Shown here: positions 43,927 to 52,595 of the stretch, piece after piece
Layout: each line of letters starts with the position of its first letter
Position numbering within the stretch: the stretch's first letter is position 1
Source: Alkalimonas cellulosilytica
Lineage (GTDB): Bacteria > Pseudomonadota > Gammaproteobacteria > Enterobacterales > Alteromonadaceae
DNA: 64,000 nt
Direction: 5' to 3'
Assembly (NCBI RefSeq): GCF_036325985.1
Contig: NZ_JAUHLI010000001.1
Span: 248,001 to 312,000, forward strand
Translations under genes and position numbers: made by a program
Notes under the pieces: generated by a model
What the model was told of the DNA's origin: nothing
What the model saw: only the letters and a program-made list of their open reading frames with translations
Databases searched by the model: none

Positions 43927-44355
43927 CTAGCGCTTAAATTTGGTTTCCAGGATCACCGAGGAGTTGGTCCTTTCCACCCCTTCCAGATTGCCGATATCGT
44001 CCAGAATATGGCTCAGCTGCTCGGTATTTTGCGCCTGCACGATGGCAATCAAATCGTACTCACCGCTGATAGCATACAGCGCCGATACCTGTGGCATGTG
44101 TTTTAATTCCAGATTGGTGCGGGCAGTCAGCTTTTGCCGCACCTTAATCGACACATGGGCAGATACCTGTTCACTGAGAAAGCGACTACCCAGCTCCACC
44201 GTATAGCCCTGGATCACGCCTTGCTGCTCCAGGCGTTGCAGCCGGTTCTGGATGGTGGTGCGCGATACACTAAGGGCCCGCGCCAGATCCGACACGCTGG
44301 CCCGGCCATTGGTGCGCAGAATTGCCAGCAGTTGTTCATCTTCAGGGCTTATCAT
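43927..44355 (-). CDS. Lrp/AsnC family transcriptional regulator
   Basis: A 142-residue regulator. The N-terminal helix-turn-helix (DEQLLAILRTNGRASVSDLARAL, VSRTTIQNRLQRLEQQGVI) is followed by a RAM ligand-binding domain (about residues 65-140: MPQVSALYAISGEYDLIAIVQA). It is divergent from astC-astA, so local control of arginine catabolism by an amino-acid ligand is plausible but not proven. Confidence 0.92.
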   Translation of the reverse strand: MISPEDEQLLAILRTNGRASVSDLARALSVSRTTIQNRLQRLEQQGVIQGYTVELGSRFLSEQVSAHVSIKVRQKLTARTNLELKHMPQVSALYAISGEYDLIAIVQAQNTEQLSHILDDIGNLEGVERTNSSVILETKFKR

Positions 44356-44395
44356 TTTGACACCTTAATCAATCAAATTGTCCGAATAATCGGTG

Positions 44396-44488
44396 ATTTT
44401 GTACAGAATGATACTGCAAAATGGCAGCTATGGCGATTAGACTGTGACTACATTTTCCGGCTCTCTGCCAATCCGGTTCTTAACCGGA
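44396..44488. promoter_or_regulatory. Inverted repeats between the Lrp gene and astC
   Basis: The 156-base divergent gap holds ATTTTG (44396-44401) with CAAAAT (44417-44422), spaced 15 bases apart, and a tighter palindrome TCCGGTT CTT AACCGGA (44472-44488) 23 bases before the astC ATG. These could be operators for Lrp or a leader hairpin. No convincing -35/-10 pair was found. Confidence 0.4.
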
Positions 44489-44511
44489 CGAATAACGACA
44501 TGAGGTTTCCC

Positions 44512-45720
44512 ATGCAGCAAGTAAACAGAGCTCTTTTCGATGAGGTGATGGTACCCAACTATGCGCCGGCTCAGATGATCCCGGTCAAAGGTGCCGGCTC
44601 GCGCGTTTGGGATCAGCAAGGCAAGGAATACATCGACTTTGCCGGCGGCATCGCGGTGAACTGTCTGGGCCACTGCCATCCGGCCCTGGTATCAGCGCTA
44701 AAAGAACAGGGTGAAAAGCTGTGGCATTTATCCAATGTGCTGACCAACGAGCCAGCCTTGTTGCTGGCCAAAGCCCTGGTCGATGCGACTTTTGCGGAGA
44801 AAGTCTACTTTGCCAATTCGGGTGCTGAAGCCAATGAGGCGGCACTGAAACTGGCGCGCCGTGTTGCCAAAGACAACCATGGTGACGAGAAGAACCAAAT
44901 TATCGCCTTTAAACAAGGTTTCCATGGCCGTACGTTCTTTACGGTGACTGTGGGCGGGCAGCCAGCCTATTCCGATGGCTTTGGCCCGAAACCGGAAGCC
45001 ATCGAGCATGCGGAATTCAACAACATCGACAGCTTAAAAGCGCTGATTTCTGATCGCACCTGTGCCGTGATGGTTGAGCCACTGCAAGGCGAGGGAGGCG
45101 TAGTGCCAGCTGATGTTGAATTTATGCAGCAGGTACGGGCGCTGTGCGATCAGCACAAGGCCTTGCTGATTTTTGATGAAGTGCAAACTGGTGTCGGCCG
45201 TACCGGTGAGCTCTATGCCTATATGGGTTTAGGTGTGACGCCGGATATTCTAACCACAGCCAAGGCCCTGGGGGGCGGCTTCCCGGTTGGCGCTATGCTC
45301 ACCACCACCGCCATCGCCAAGCATCTGGTGGTCGGTACTCACGGCTCTACTTATGGCGGCAACCCTTTGGCTTGCGCTGTGGCGCTGGCGGCACTGAACA
45401 CCGTCAATCAGCCGGAAGTGTTGGCTGGCGTAAAAGCCAAAGAGCAGCTGTTTCGTGATGGTTTGTCTCAGATCAATGAAAAATACCAGGTGTTCGCTAC
45501 CATTCGCGGCCAGGGCTTGCTGCTGGGCGCAGTGCTGAACGCCGATTATGCCGGCAAAGCGCGTGATTTTATGGTCGCGGCTGCCGAAGAAGGCCTGATG
45601 GCGCTGGTGGCCGGAGCCAATGTGGTGCGCTTTACGCCATCGCTGGTGATCCCGGATGCGGATATCCGCGAAGGCCTGGCCCGCTTTGAGCGTGCGGTTG
45701 CCAAAATCGTACAGGGTTAA
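44512..45720 (+). CDS. astC: Succinylornithine/acetylornithine aminotransferase AstC/ArgD
   Basis: A 402-residue class III PLP aminotransferase. Visible motifs include YIDFAGGIAVNCLGHCHPALV, FANSGAEANEAALKLAR, LLIFDEVQTGVGRTG and the PLP Lys in TTAKALGGGFPVGAML. These enzymes act on N-acetylornithine or N2-succinylornithine with 2-oxoglutarate. The adjoining astA points to the arginine succinyltransferase pathway. I chose ATG 44512 because TGAGG lies seven bases upstream; ATG 44500 is an alternative. Confidence 0.93.
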   Translation: MQQVNRALFDEVMVPNYAPAQMIPVKGAGSRVWDQQGKEYIDFAGGIAVNCLGHCHPALVSALKEQGEKLWHLSNVLTNEPALLLAKALVDATFAEKVYFANSGAEANEAALKLARRVAKDNHGDEKNQIIAFKQGFHGRTFFTVTVGGQPAYSDGFGPKPEAIEHAEFNNIDSLKALISDRTCAVMVEPLQGEGGVVPADVEFMQQVRALCDQHKALLIFDEVQTGVGRTGELYAYMGLGVTPDILTTAKALGGGFPVGAMLTTTAIAKHLVVGTHGSTYGGNPLACAVALAALNTVNQPEVLAGVKAKEQLFRDGLSQINEKYQVFATIRGQGLLLGAVLNADYAGKARDFMVAAAEEGLMALVAGANVVRFTPSLVIPDADIREGLARFERAVAKIVQG

Positions 45721-45726
45721 CAACGG

Positions 45727-46764
45727 ATGCTGGTTATTCGCCCTATTCAAAGCAGTGACTTTGCTGCGCTGCGTCAGATCGCAGAAGAGTCCGGCCCGGG
45801 TTTTACTTCCTTGCCGGTCAACGATGGTCGACTGCAGCAAAAAATTGCCCACTCTGAAAGCAGTTTTGCGCAGAGTGTCGAGCAACCAGGCCAGCAGGGC
45901 TATTTGTTTGTACTGGAAGATACTGCATCGGGCGATATTGTCGGTACCACCGGTATTGAAGCGGCGGTGGGGCTGGAGACGCCACTGTATCACTTTCAGC
46001 AGAATAGGGTGATGCACCACTCGGCCGAGCTGAATGTGTTAAATCAGCTGAAAACGCTGACGCTTTGCAACGACTACACCGGTGCCTCGGAGATCTGCAC
46101 GCTGTTTTTGCGCCAGAGCTACCGCACCGGCTATACCGGGCGCTTTTTATCCAAGGTACGCTTTTTGTTTATGGCCGAGCATCCGCAGCGCTTTGCCGAG
46201 ACAGTGATTGCCGAAATGCGTGGTGTTTCGAACGGCAATGGTCAGCCGCCATTTTGGGGCTGGTTGCAAAAGCTGTTTTTAACCATCGATTTTCCGGCCG
46301 CTGATCATCTGATTGGGATCGGTAAAAAGGCGTTTATTGCTGAGCTGATGCCGCGTCATCCGATTTATGTGGGCTTGTTACCGGAAGAAGCACAGCAAGT
46401 GATAGGCCAGGTACATGAGCACACCAGGCCGGCACTGAAAATGTTGCAGCAAGAAGGCTTTATCCATCGTGGCTATGTCGATTTATTCGATGCCGGCCCC
46501 ACCATCGAAGCCCGTCTTGGTCAGATCCACTCCGTAGCCAGCAGCCTGAAGGTGCCGGTACGGGTGGTCCCCAAAGTTGAGCCTGGCCAGATGTTGGCAG
46601 TCAGCAACACGGAGACCCAGGGCTTTCGTGCCAGCTTCAGCGACCAGGCCCGTTTTGATGAGCATCAGGGCCTGTTGTTGATCCAGCCGGAACTGGCCGA
46701 TGCACTGCAACTGTGCGATGGCGAGCTGGCCCGCTTTATTGTGCTGGAAAAAGGCCGTCGTTAA
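45727..46764 (+). CDS. astA: Arginine N-succinyltransferase AstA
   Basis: A 345-residue enzyme of the first step of arginine catabolism, succinyl-CoA + L-arginine to N2-succinylarginine. The family start MLVIRPIQSSDFAALRQIAEESGPGFTSLP and the motifs LFLRQSYRTGYTGRFLSKVRFLFMAEH and EGFIHRGYVDLFDAGPTIEA are clear. It lies 6 bases after astC. The dehydrogenase astD, often next in this order of bacteria, is absent here. Confidence 0.95.
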   Translation: MLVIRPIQSSDFAALRQIAEESGPGFTSLPVNDGRLQQKIAHSESSFAQSVEQPGQQGYLFVLEDTASGDIVGTTGIEAAVGLETPLYHFQQNRVMHHSAELNVLNQLKTLTLCNDYTGASEICTLFLRQSYRTGYTGRFLSKVRFLFMAEHPQRFAETVIAEMRGVSNGNGQPPFWGWLQKLFLTIDFPAADHLIGIGKKAFIAELMPRHPIYVGLLPEEAQQVIGQVHEHTRPALKMLQQEGFIHRGYVDLFDAGPTIEARLGQIHSVASSLKVPVRVVPKVEPGQMLAVSNTETQGFRASFSDQARFDEHQGLLLIQPELADALQLCDGELARFIVLEKGRR

Positions 46765-46800
46765 GCCGGTATTGATTGAAATCAAATTTGTTATACTAGC

Positions 46801-46815
46801 TGCCCCGCTGGGGCA
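46801..46815 (+). other. Short perfect hairpin between astA and the DUF1338 gene
   Basis: TGCCCC, GCT, GGGGCA. No T run follows, so it is a weak terminator at best and more likely a leader hairpin; a -10-like TATACT lies just upstream near 46792. Confidence 0.4.
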
Positions 46816-46845
46816 TCCTGGAAGTTAAGAAGTAAGGTGAGCGTC

Positions 46846-47649
46846 ATGCATAGCAACGTCAATGAGCTGTTTGAAAATCTGTGGCAGAACTACCTGGAAG
46901 TAACGCCTTCTGCCAAGCGTGTCCACCAGTTGCTGGGAAGCTCTCAGCAAGCGGACATCATCAATGACCACATCGCCTTACGTACTTTCAACCTGGAAAA
47001 AATCGGGTTGGAAAAGCTGGCCGCGCATTTCAAAGCGGTGGGCTACGAAGAGTGTGGTGAGTACCATTTTGCAGCGAAAAAGCTGTATGCCAAGCATTTT
47101 GAGCATCCGGATCGCAATCAGCCAAAGGTCTTTATCTCTGAGTTGTTGCTGGAGCAGTGCTCTGAGCAGTTGCAGCAGATAGTCGGTGAGCTGGTTGCCC
47201 AGATCCCGGACGATGCGGTGACTGCCGATAACTTCCTGTACTCCGGTACCCATTGGTCAATGGATCATGCCACCTACGAAGCACTGCTGGCAGAAAGCGA
47301 GTACGCGGCCTGGATGGCTGCCTGGGGCTTCCGTGCCAACCACTTTACCGTCAGTGTTAATGCGCTGGAAAATTTTGAGACGCTGGAGCAGGTCAATCAG
47401 GCACTGAAAGACGGTGGCTTCCTGCTGAATACTTCTGGCGGCGAAATCAAAGGCAGCAAAGAAGTGTTGCTGGAGCAATCCTCCACCCTGGCTGATCTGA
47501 TTACCCTGCAGTTCAGCGATGGCCCGGCCACCATTCCAAGCTGTTTCTACGAATTTGCCTGTCGCTACGAAGTGGCGCCAGGCATGTTGTATACCGGCTT
47601 TGTTGCGGCTTCTGCCGATAAAATCTTTGAGAGCACCAACGCCCGTTAA
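46846..47649 (+). CDS. DUF1338 (HglS-like 2-oxoadipate dioxygenase family) protein
   Basis: A 267-residue protein of the DUF1338 family. The Pseudomonas putida member HglS is an Fe(II) dioxygenase that turns 2-oxoadipate into 2-hydroxyglutarate. The three metal ligands of that family appear conserved: His42 in NDHIALRTF, a His in FRANHFTVSVN and a Glu in CFYEFACRYE. I chose ATG 46846 with AAGGTGA upstream; a GTG at 46837 is an alternative. This short form and its place next to astA suggest an amino-acid catabolic role; the real substrate is not established. Confidence 0.85.
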   Translation: MHSNVNELFENLWQNYLEVTPSAKRVHQLLGSSQQADIINDHIALRTFNLEKIGLEKLAAHFKAVGYEECGEYHFAAKKLYAKHFEHPDRNQPKVFISELLLEQCSEQLQQIVGELVAQIPDDAVTADNFLYSGTHWSMDHATYEALLAESEYAAWMAAWGFRANHFTVSVNALENFETLEQVNQALKDGGFLLNTSGGEIKGSKEVLLEQSSTLADLITLQFSDGPATIPSCFYEFACRYEVAPGMLYTGFVAASADKIFESTNAR

Positions 47650-47676
47650 ACCTCAGGCGTACAAGCTATCCTGCCA

Positions 47677-47705
47677 CGCCGGGTGATCCATCACCCGGCG
47701 TTTTT
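47677..47705 (+). terminator. Rho-independent terminator after the DUF1338 gene
   Basis: CGCCGGGTGAT, CC, ATCACCCGGCG followed by TTTTT. This is a near-perfect eleven-base dyad; the actual loop would open to about four to six bases. Confidence 0.9.
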
Positions 47706-47796
47706 CGTTCTGTTGTTCAGTTGTAATTCATTGTGCTCTTTTTAGGCTGCATGCTACCTTTGATGCTGAATCCCTGAACGGCTGGATGCTAACTTC

Positions 47797-49257
47797 ATGA
47801 TCAAACAAAAAATAAGCGCCTTACTGCTGACCGGCATGCTGAGTGTTGGTGTGCTTCAGGCAGATGAGCTGACGCTGGAGCGGGTGCAGCTGCAACTGGA
47901 GCACCCGGCTAATGGCAGTTTGCTTAAAATGCCAGAGCAGCCTTATTTGCTGGTATCGGGGTTTAATCAGTATCAGCGCTGGCTGAGTCTGGTCGATACC
48001 GAGAACTACAGCGTCAGTACCTTACCCATCCCAGAAACGGCCCAGTTTTTCAGCAAAGCTCAACTGGCGGGCTTCGAGCTGCCGCAGCTGGTGTTTTGGG
48101 GCACCGATGGTTTGTACCGTATGAGCCTGCCCGATGGGGAGTATCAGCCACTGCTGACGGTATCTTCCGTGCATCGGGTGCTGGACCCGGTGCGGTTGCG
48201 CCAGCGCACTTTTACGCTGGATTTGGGGAGCGAGCTGGCTGATTTTTTTATTCCGGACTTTACCAGTTCGCATTTGTTACGCCAAAACGCGGATGGCAGC
48301 TTCCGGCACTATGAATTGCAGCTGCCAAGCCGCATCCAAAGCTGGCAAAGTAACCGGTTGGATTACCAGCCCCGGCGCCCTTTTGTGGTGGATAGCAATG
48401 GCAATGGCCGCAAAGACTTGCTGGTGGTGGAGCAAGGGCGTTTCTGGGTGTTTGAACAGGCCGAAGATGGAAGCTTTGCCACAGAGCCAAAAGTCTTGGA
48501 CTGGCCGGTGCCGTTATCGACAGAGCGTACCCTGGATCAGCGCAACGATGCGGGCCGCAGCTATCAGGGACAGCAACTGGATCGGTTGTTTGATGTGCGC
48601 GATATGAACGGCGATGGCATTGCTGATCTGGTGATGGAGCGGGAACAACTGGCCGATGCGCTGGATCGCAGTACTGAATACCGTATTCATTTTGGGCGTC
48701 TGAGTGAGCAGGGGCTGACCTTTGCTGCCGAGCCGGATACCCGGGTAAAAACCGACAATGTGCCGATTGATGTGGTGATTGGTGATTTTAATGGCAATGG
48801 CCGGCAGGATTTTTACATCCCCAACACCAACATCGGGGTGGGCACCATAGTACGGGTGTTATTACGCGGCAATGCCAACCTGGATGTGGATTTCTTTCTG
48901 ATGAATGAGCAGGGGCGTTATGGCAGCCGGGCTGATTTGCGCCAGCAGGCGCGGGTGGATGTGAGCATCAGCAATGTACGCTTTGATTTGCCGTTGTTTC
49001 AACTGGCCGATTTAACCGGCAGTGGTCAGAAACATCTGTTGGTTGGTGAAAGTGGCCGTTTGCGTTTATACAGCCCGGATAGTGGCCGTTTATTCAGCCG
49101 GCGCAGTGAACGGCTGGAGCTGGATGTACCGCGTGACAGCAGCCGGGTTCTGATCACGGATCTTACCGGCAATGGCAAAGACGATCTGGTGCTGCCGTTT
49201 GATGCGCAGGATAAACAAGAGCACAGTAATCAGCTGCATTTAATCTTTAGCCGTTGA
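47797..49257 (+). CDS. Secreted FG-GAP/VCBS repeat protein
   Basis: A 486-residue protein with a signal peptide (MIKQKISALLLTGMLSVGVLQA) and at least five calcium-loop-like repeats: DSNGNGRKDLLVV, DMNGDGIADLVM, DFNGNGRQDFYI, LTGSGQKHLLVG and LTGNGKDDLVLP. These predict a beta-propeller of the integrin-alpha FG-GAP type. The pattern suggests a periplasmic or surface binding scaffold. Its role is unknown to me. It ends 54 bases before the OmpA-domain gene on the same strand. Confidence 0.85.
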   Translation: MIKQKISALLLTGMLSVGVLQADELTLERVQLQLEHPANGSLLKMPEQPYLLVSGFNQYQRWLSLVDTENYSVSTLPIPETAQFFSKAQLAGFELPQLVFWGTDGLYRMSLPDGEYQPLLTVSSVHRVLDPVRLRQRTFTLDLGSELADFFIPDFTSSHLLRQNADGSFRHYELQLPSRIQSWQSNRLDYQPRRPFVVDSNGNGRKDLLVVEQGRFWVFEQAEDGSFATEPKVLDWPVPLSTERTLDQRNDAGRSYQGQQLDRLFDVRDMNGDGIADLVMEREQLADALDRSTEYRIHFGRLSEQGLTFAAEPDTRVKTDNVPIDVVIGDFNGNGRQDFYIPNTNIGVGTIVRVLLRGNANLDVDFFLMNEQGRYGSRADLRQQARVDVSISNVRFDLPLFQLADLTGSGQKHLLVGESGRLRLYSPDSGRLFSRRSERLELDVPRDSSRVLITDLTGNGKDDLVLPFDAQDKQEHSNQLHLIFSR

Positions 49258-49311
49258 TTTATAAATTACTATTTATTATCATTAATTTTTTATATTTACA
49301 GGGATGTATTC

Positions 49312-50289
49312 ATGATTAGTTGTTTTCGATGGCTTGTTGCAGGATCGATGTTGCTTGCTATTCCAGCTATAGCGGACATTGAAGGGGCGGAGGATCACCC
49401 GCTATTATCCCGTTATCCTGGTTCTGAAATCCGTTCTTATTTTCAGCGGGACTTTGATTCTATTTTTCTGGCAATCGGGCCTATGCCAGTACAAAGCTCT
49501 GCTGATCGGATTCCTGAAGTGAAAGAGGTCTTTGGCCGAGCTACTGTTATCAACTATCGGGTAGCTGATCCGGCGGTATCGGTGCTTCAGGTTTATCAAA
49601 ACTACATGGTAGCTTTGCAGCGGTTAGGTTTTAACGCTTTGTTTGAGTGTCAATCGATGCAATGTGGCCGCCAATTTACCGGCGGAATTCATGAACGAGC
49701 TGCCATCAGTCATGCCAACCGTAATCGTTTTCGCACTTTTAATGTGTATGAACATCGACAGGACGTCCGTTATTGGTCTGGGCAAGCGTTGATTGACCAA
49801 CAAGCAGTCCATGTTGGTTTGACTGTGTTTCAACGAGCAGCAACAGAGCCTGTGTTGGTGATTCTACAAATCGCCGAAGCGGCTGAGCTGGTAACCGATA
49901 AAATACAGATCAATCCAGAGGGCATGCATCGTGCCATTGCTCAACAAGGAAAAGTTGAACTGGAGGGGATCTTATTCGAAACCAACAAAGCTACGCTGCA
50001 AGCCAGTTCAGCTGATGTGGTCGCAGTGATAGGCGATTACCTGAAGCAACATCCTGATGCCAATTTCTATGTGGTTGGCCATACCGATAATCAGGGCGCA
50101 TTCGATTACAACCTGCAACTGAGTAAGCAAAGAGCTCAAACCGTGGTGTCAGCATTGATACAGCAACATGGTATTCAAGCATCAAGGCTATTGCCATTTG
50201 GCGCAGGGCCGGTTAGCCCTGTAACCAGTAATCTGAACGAAGCAGGCAGGGCGCAAAATCGCCGTGTTGAGCTGGTGCTTCGGGATTAA
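49312..50289 (+). CDS. DUF4892-OmpA domain outer-envelope protein
   Basis: A 325-residue exported protein. After the signal peptide (MISCFRWLVAGSMLLAIPAIA) comes a DUF4892-like domain (DHPLLSRYPGSEIRSYFQRDFD, VLQVYQNYMVALQRLGFNALF, CGRQFTGG). A C-terminal OmpA peptidoglycan-binding domain follows (about residues 215-325: ILFETNKATLQ, VVGHTDNQGAFDYNLQLSKQRA, NRRVELV). The leader is unusually AT-rich compared with its surroundings. It probably tethers a periplasmic module to the cell wall. Confidence 0.87.
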   Translation: MISCFRWLVAGSMLLAIPAIADIEGAEDHPLLSRYPGSEIRSYFQRDFDSIFLAIGPMPVQSSADRIPEVKEVFGRATVINYRVADPAVSVLQVYQNYMVALQRLGFNALFECQSMQCGRQFTGGIHERAAISHANRNRFRTFNVYEHRQDVRYWSGQALIDQQAVHVGLTVFQRAATEPVLVILQIAEAAELVTDKIQINPEGMHRAIAQQGKVELEGILFETNKATLQASSADVVAVIGDYLKQHPDANFYVVGHTDNQGAFDYNLQLSKQRAQTVVSALIQQHGIQASRLLPFGAGPVSPVTSNLNEAGRAQNRRVELVLRD

Positions 50290-50417
50290 ATCTTTAAGAC
50301 ATGTTTCAAGTTTTGATCTTTTCCGGCCTTTATATTTGCTAACATTTTTTTGATGGGCTCTAGCCTGATGCAATGCTAGCCTTGGTGCTGTTTTGTAGTC
50401 AGGCAAGGAGCTTTACA

Positions 50418-51359
50418 GTGCAACTTCACGTTGAGACAGTAACCAAGCAGTACGCCACGGTGACCGCGGTCAATCAGGTCAGTTTCCAAATTCAAAGCGG
50501 CGAAATTTTCGCGTTGCTCGGCCCGAACGGAGCCGGTAAATCCTCCATTATCCGTATGTTGGTAGGAATGACCAAGCCTGATACCGGCAGTATTTCAGTG
50601 TGTTATCAGGACCAAACCTTTCATCATGTACCACGGCGCTTGCTGGGCTATTTGCCGGAAGACCGTGGCCTTTATGGTGATAAGAGTGTGGAAAAAAATC
50701 TGCTGTTTTTGGCGCAATTGCATGGACTTGGCAAAACAGAAGCGCTGAGCCGGATGGATCACTGGCTGGAGGTATTCGAGCTAACCGAGCGTCGGCACGA
50801 CGATTTAAAGCAGTTGTCCAAAGGCAATCAGCAAAAAGTACAGCTGATTGCCGCGGTACTGCATCAACCAGCTTTGGTCATTCTGGATGAGCCTTTCTCC
50901 GGACTGGACCCCATCAATCAGGAAAAAGTGGTCGATTTCCTCAAGCAACTGAAACAAAACGGCATGACAGTGATATTAAGTGCGCATCAGATGGCGATGG
51001 TAGAAAAACTGGCCGATCGCATGGTGCTAATGGCCAAAGGCGAGGTGGTGCTGGCCGGTACCCTGGCCGAAATCCGTCAGCAGGCGCAGCCGGAGGTGCA
51101 AATCCAGCTAAGCAGCAAAGAACCTTTGCCGGCTGATTGGTTGCGCAGCTTAGAGGCGGTGACCACGGTGGAGCTGCCCCAACCGGAGCAGGCGCTATTG
51201 ACCTTGCAGCGGGATGCTGAAGTGGGACCTGTGCTGCAGCAACTGCTTGGCCGGATTGAGCCGGAGCAAATTGCCATGCAGAAACCGGATTTGCATCAGC
51301 TGTACCTGAATGCTATGTCCAGGCATCAGCGACAAACGCCACAGGAGGTCGCGGCATGA
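50418..51359 (+). CDS. ABC transporter ATP-binding protein (NatA/DUF4162 type)
   Basis: A 313-residue ATPase with Walker A GPNGAGKSS, the signature LSKGNQQKVQLIAA (variant with N in place of the usual G/Q) and Walker B LVILDEPFSGLDP. A C-terminal ~80-residue extension is of the DUF4162 type. I start it at GTG 50418 after CAAGGAG. It overlaps the permease gene by four bases. The pair resembles NatAB, a sodium or general ABC-2 exporter; the substrate is unknown. Confidence 0.92.
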   Translation: MQLHVETVTKQYATVTAVNQVSFQIQSGEIFALLGPNGAGKSSIIRMLVGMTKPDTGSISVCYQDQTFHHVPRRLLGYLPEDRGLYGDKSVEKNLLFLAQLHGLGKTEALSRMDHWLEVFELTERRHDDLKQLSKGNQQKVQLIAAVLHQPALVILDEPFSGLDPINQEKVVDFLKQLKQNGMTVILSAHQMAMVEKLADRMVLMAKGEVVLAGTLAEIRQQAQPEVQIQLSSKEPLPADWLRSLEAVTTVELPQPEQALLTLQRDAEVGPVLQQLLGRIEPEQIAMQKPDLHQLYLNAMSRHQRQTPQEVAA

Positions 51360-52537
51360 TATCCCGTCAAAGTCTGATCGTTGCCCGCTGGGAGTTTCTG
51401 CGCTTTTTTAAATGGAAGCAACAGCTGATTTCCTATCTGTTGATGCTGGCCGTGATGGGGGGCGTTTTTGCCTGGGTCTATCTGACTGATGAGAGCCGGC
51501 AGCAATACCGTATTGCAGTGCCTGTCAGCTTTGCTGTGCAAAGTACCGAGCAGTTTGAGTTTCAGCGCCCCAGCATTGAGCTGTCGCAGCAATTGCAGCA
51601 ACTGCACGATCACCAAACCTGGCATGCTGTTGTAACTTATCAGGACGACAGCTGGGTGCTGTACACCGGAGCCAGCAGCAAATGGCTGCCGCAACTGGAG
51701 CAGGTACTGCAAAACCATTTTCAATTGCAGCGGGCCGGTGATTTTGGTTTAACCGATGCGCAGCTAACCGCGCTGCAGCAGCCAGAGCCAATAGTGCGCA
51801 ATTTTTTGGATGATGACTTTAAAGGTGAAGACACGCCGGAAAAAATGATTGCCTTTGCCGTGTTGATTTTATTGCTAATAGGCTTAAGCACTGCCTTTGG
51901 TCAAATTCTGATGAGCATTACCGGCGAAAAGCAGCAGCGGGTGACCGAGCAGCTGTATGCCATCCTGACCCCGCAGCAATGGATGGATGGCAAGGTGCTG
52001 GGGCATAGTTTCAGTGCCCTGAAAGCCATGCTCACCACTACACTGGTAATGCTGGTGTTTTTCCTGGTGGTCTCCGTGCTGGTGGCGGGTGAAGCCATGG
52101 ACTTAAGCTGGTTGAACTGGTGGGTTATTCTCTGGCTGATCCCATTTGCGTTGGCCGGCGTTTTGCTGTGTGCCTGCTTTATGGGGGCTATTGCCGCCTC
52201 TATTGATGATCCCAATACCAGCGGTAAAGGCGTGGTGATGATGGTAACCTGGCTGCCGCTGCTCTTTACCTATCTGGTGATTGATAGCCCGTCTGGCTGG
52301 GCCATGACGCTGCTGAGCTGGCTGCCGCTTACCTCCTTTGCCGCCATGCCGGTGCGGATGTCGATGGTGGAGGTGCCCTGGTGGCAACTAAGCTTGTCGC
52401 TGGCACTGCTACTGGCTGCGGTGTACTACATGCGCCGGCTCGGTGGGCGGATTTTCCTGCGTGGTATGCAAATGTACGGCAAAGAGCCAAGCTGGGGCGA
52501 CATCATGCGCTGGGCATTAAGCCGTAAGGGCGATTAA
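51356..52537 (+). CDS. ABC-2 type permease (NatB-like)
   Basis: A 393-residue permease. The first helix (about residues 22-42) is followed by a ~130-residue extracytoplasmic domain and five or more helices from about residue 165, the NatB/ABC-2 layout. The segment GFILMSITGEKQQRVTEQL-like (here GQILMSITGEKQQRVTEQL) is a family feature. It is translated with the upstream ATPase (ATGA overlap). Confidence 0.9.
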   Translation: MISRQSLIVARWEFLRFFKWKQQLISYLLMLAVMGGVFAWVYLTDESRQQYRIAVPVSFAVQSTEQFEFQRPSIELSQQLQQLHDHQTWHAVVTYQDDSWVLYTGASSKWLPQLEQVLQNHFQLQRAGDFGLTDAQLTALQQPEPIVRNFLDDDFKGEDTPEKMIAFAVLILLLIGLSTAFGQILMSITGEKQQRVTEQLYAILTPQQWMDGKVLGHSFSALKAMLTTTLVMLVFFLVVSVLVAGEAMDLSWLNWWVILWLIPFALAGVLLCACFMGAIAASIDDPNTSGKGVVMMVTWLPLLFTYLVIDSPSGWAMTLLSWLPLTSFAAMPVRMSMVEVPWWQLSLSLALLLAAVYYMRRLGGRIFLRGMQMYGKEPSWGDIMRWALSRKGD

Positions 52538-52552
52538 GCGTTTTGCAAGAGA

Positions 52553-52573
52553 GCCCGCAGCAGCGGGCCCTTT
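52553..52573. terminator. Hairpin terminator between the ABC permease and the D-amino acid aminotransferase gene
   Basis: GCCCGC, AGCA, GCGGGC then CCTTT. The short GC-rich stem lies 15 bases after the permease stop and 23 bases before the convergent gene end; the T run is short. Confidence 0.65.
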
Positions 52574-52595
52574 CGTTCACGCGGTTTGCTAACGC

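Noticed and set aside
45250..46020. 256-codon open frame antisense to astC/astA
   Set aside because: It spans two well-supported genes on the other strand and reads as a codon-bias shadow.
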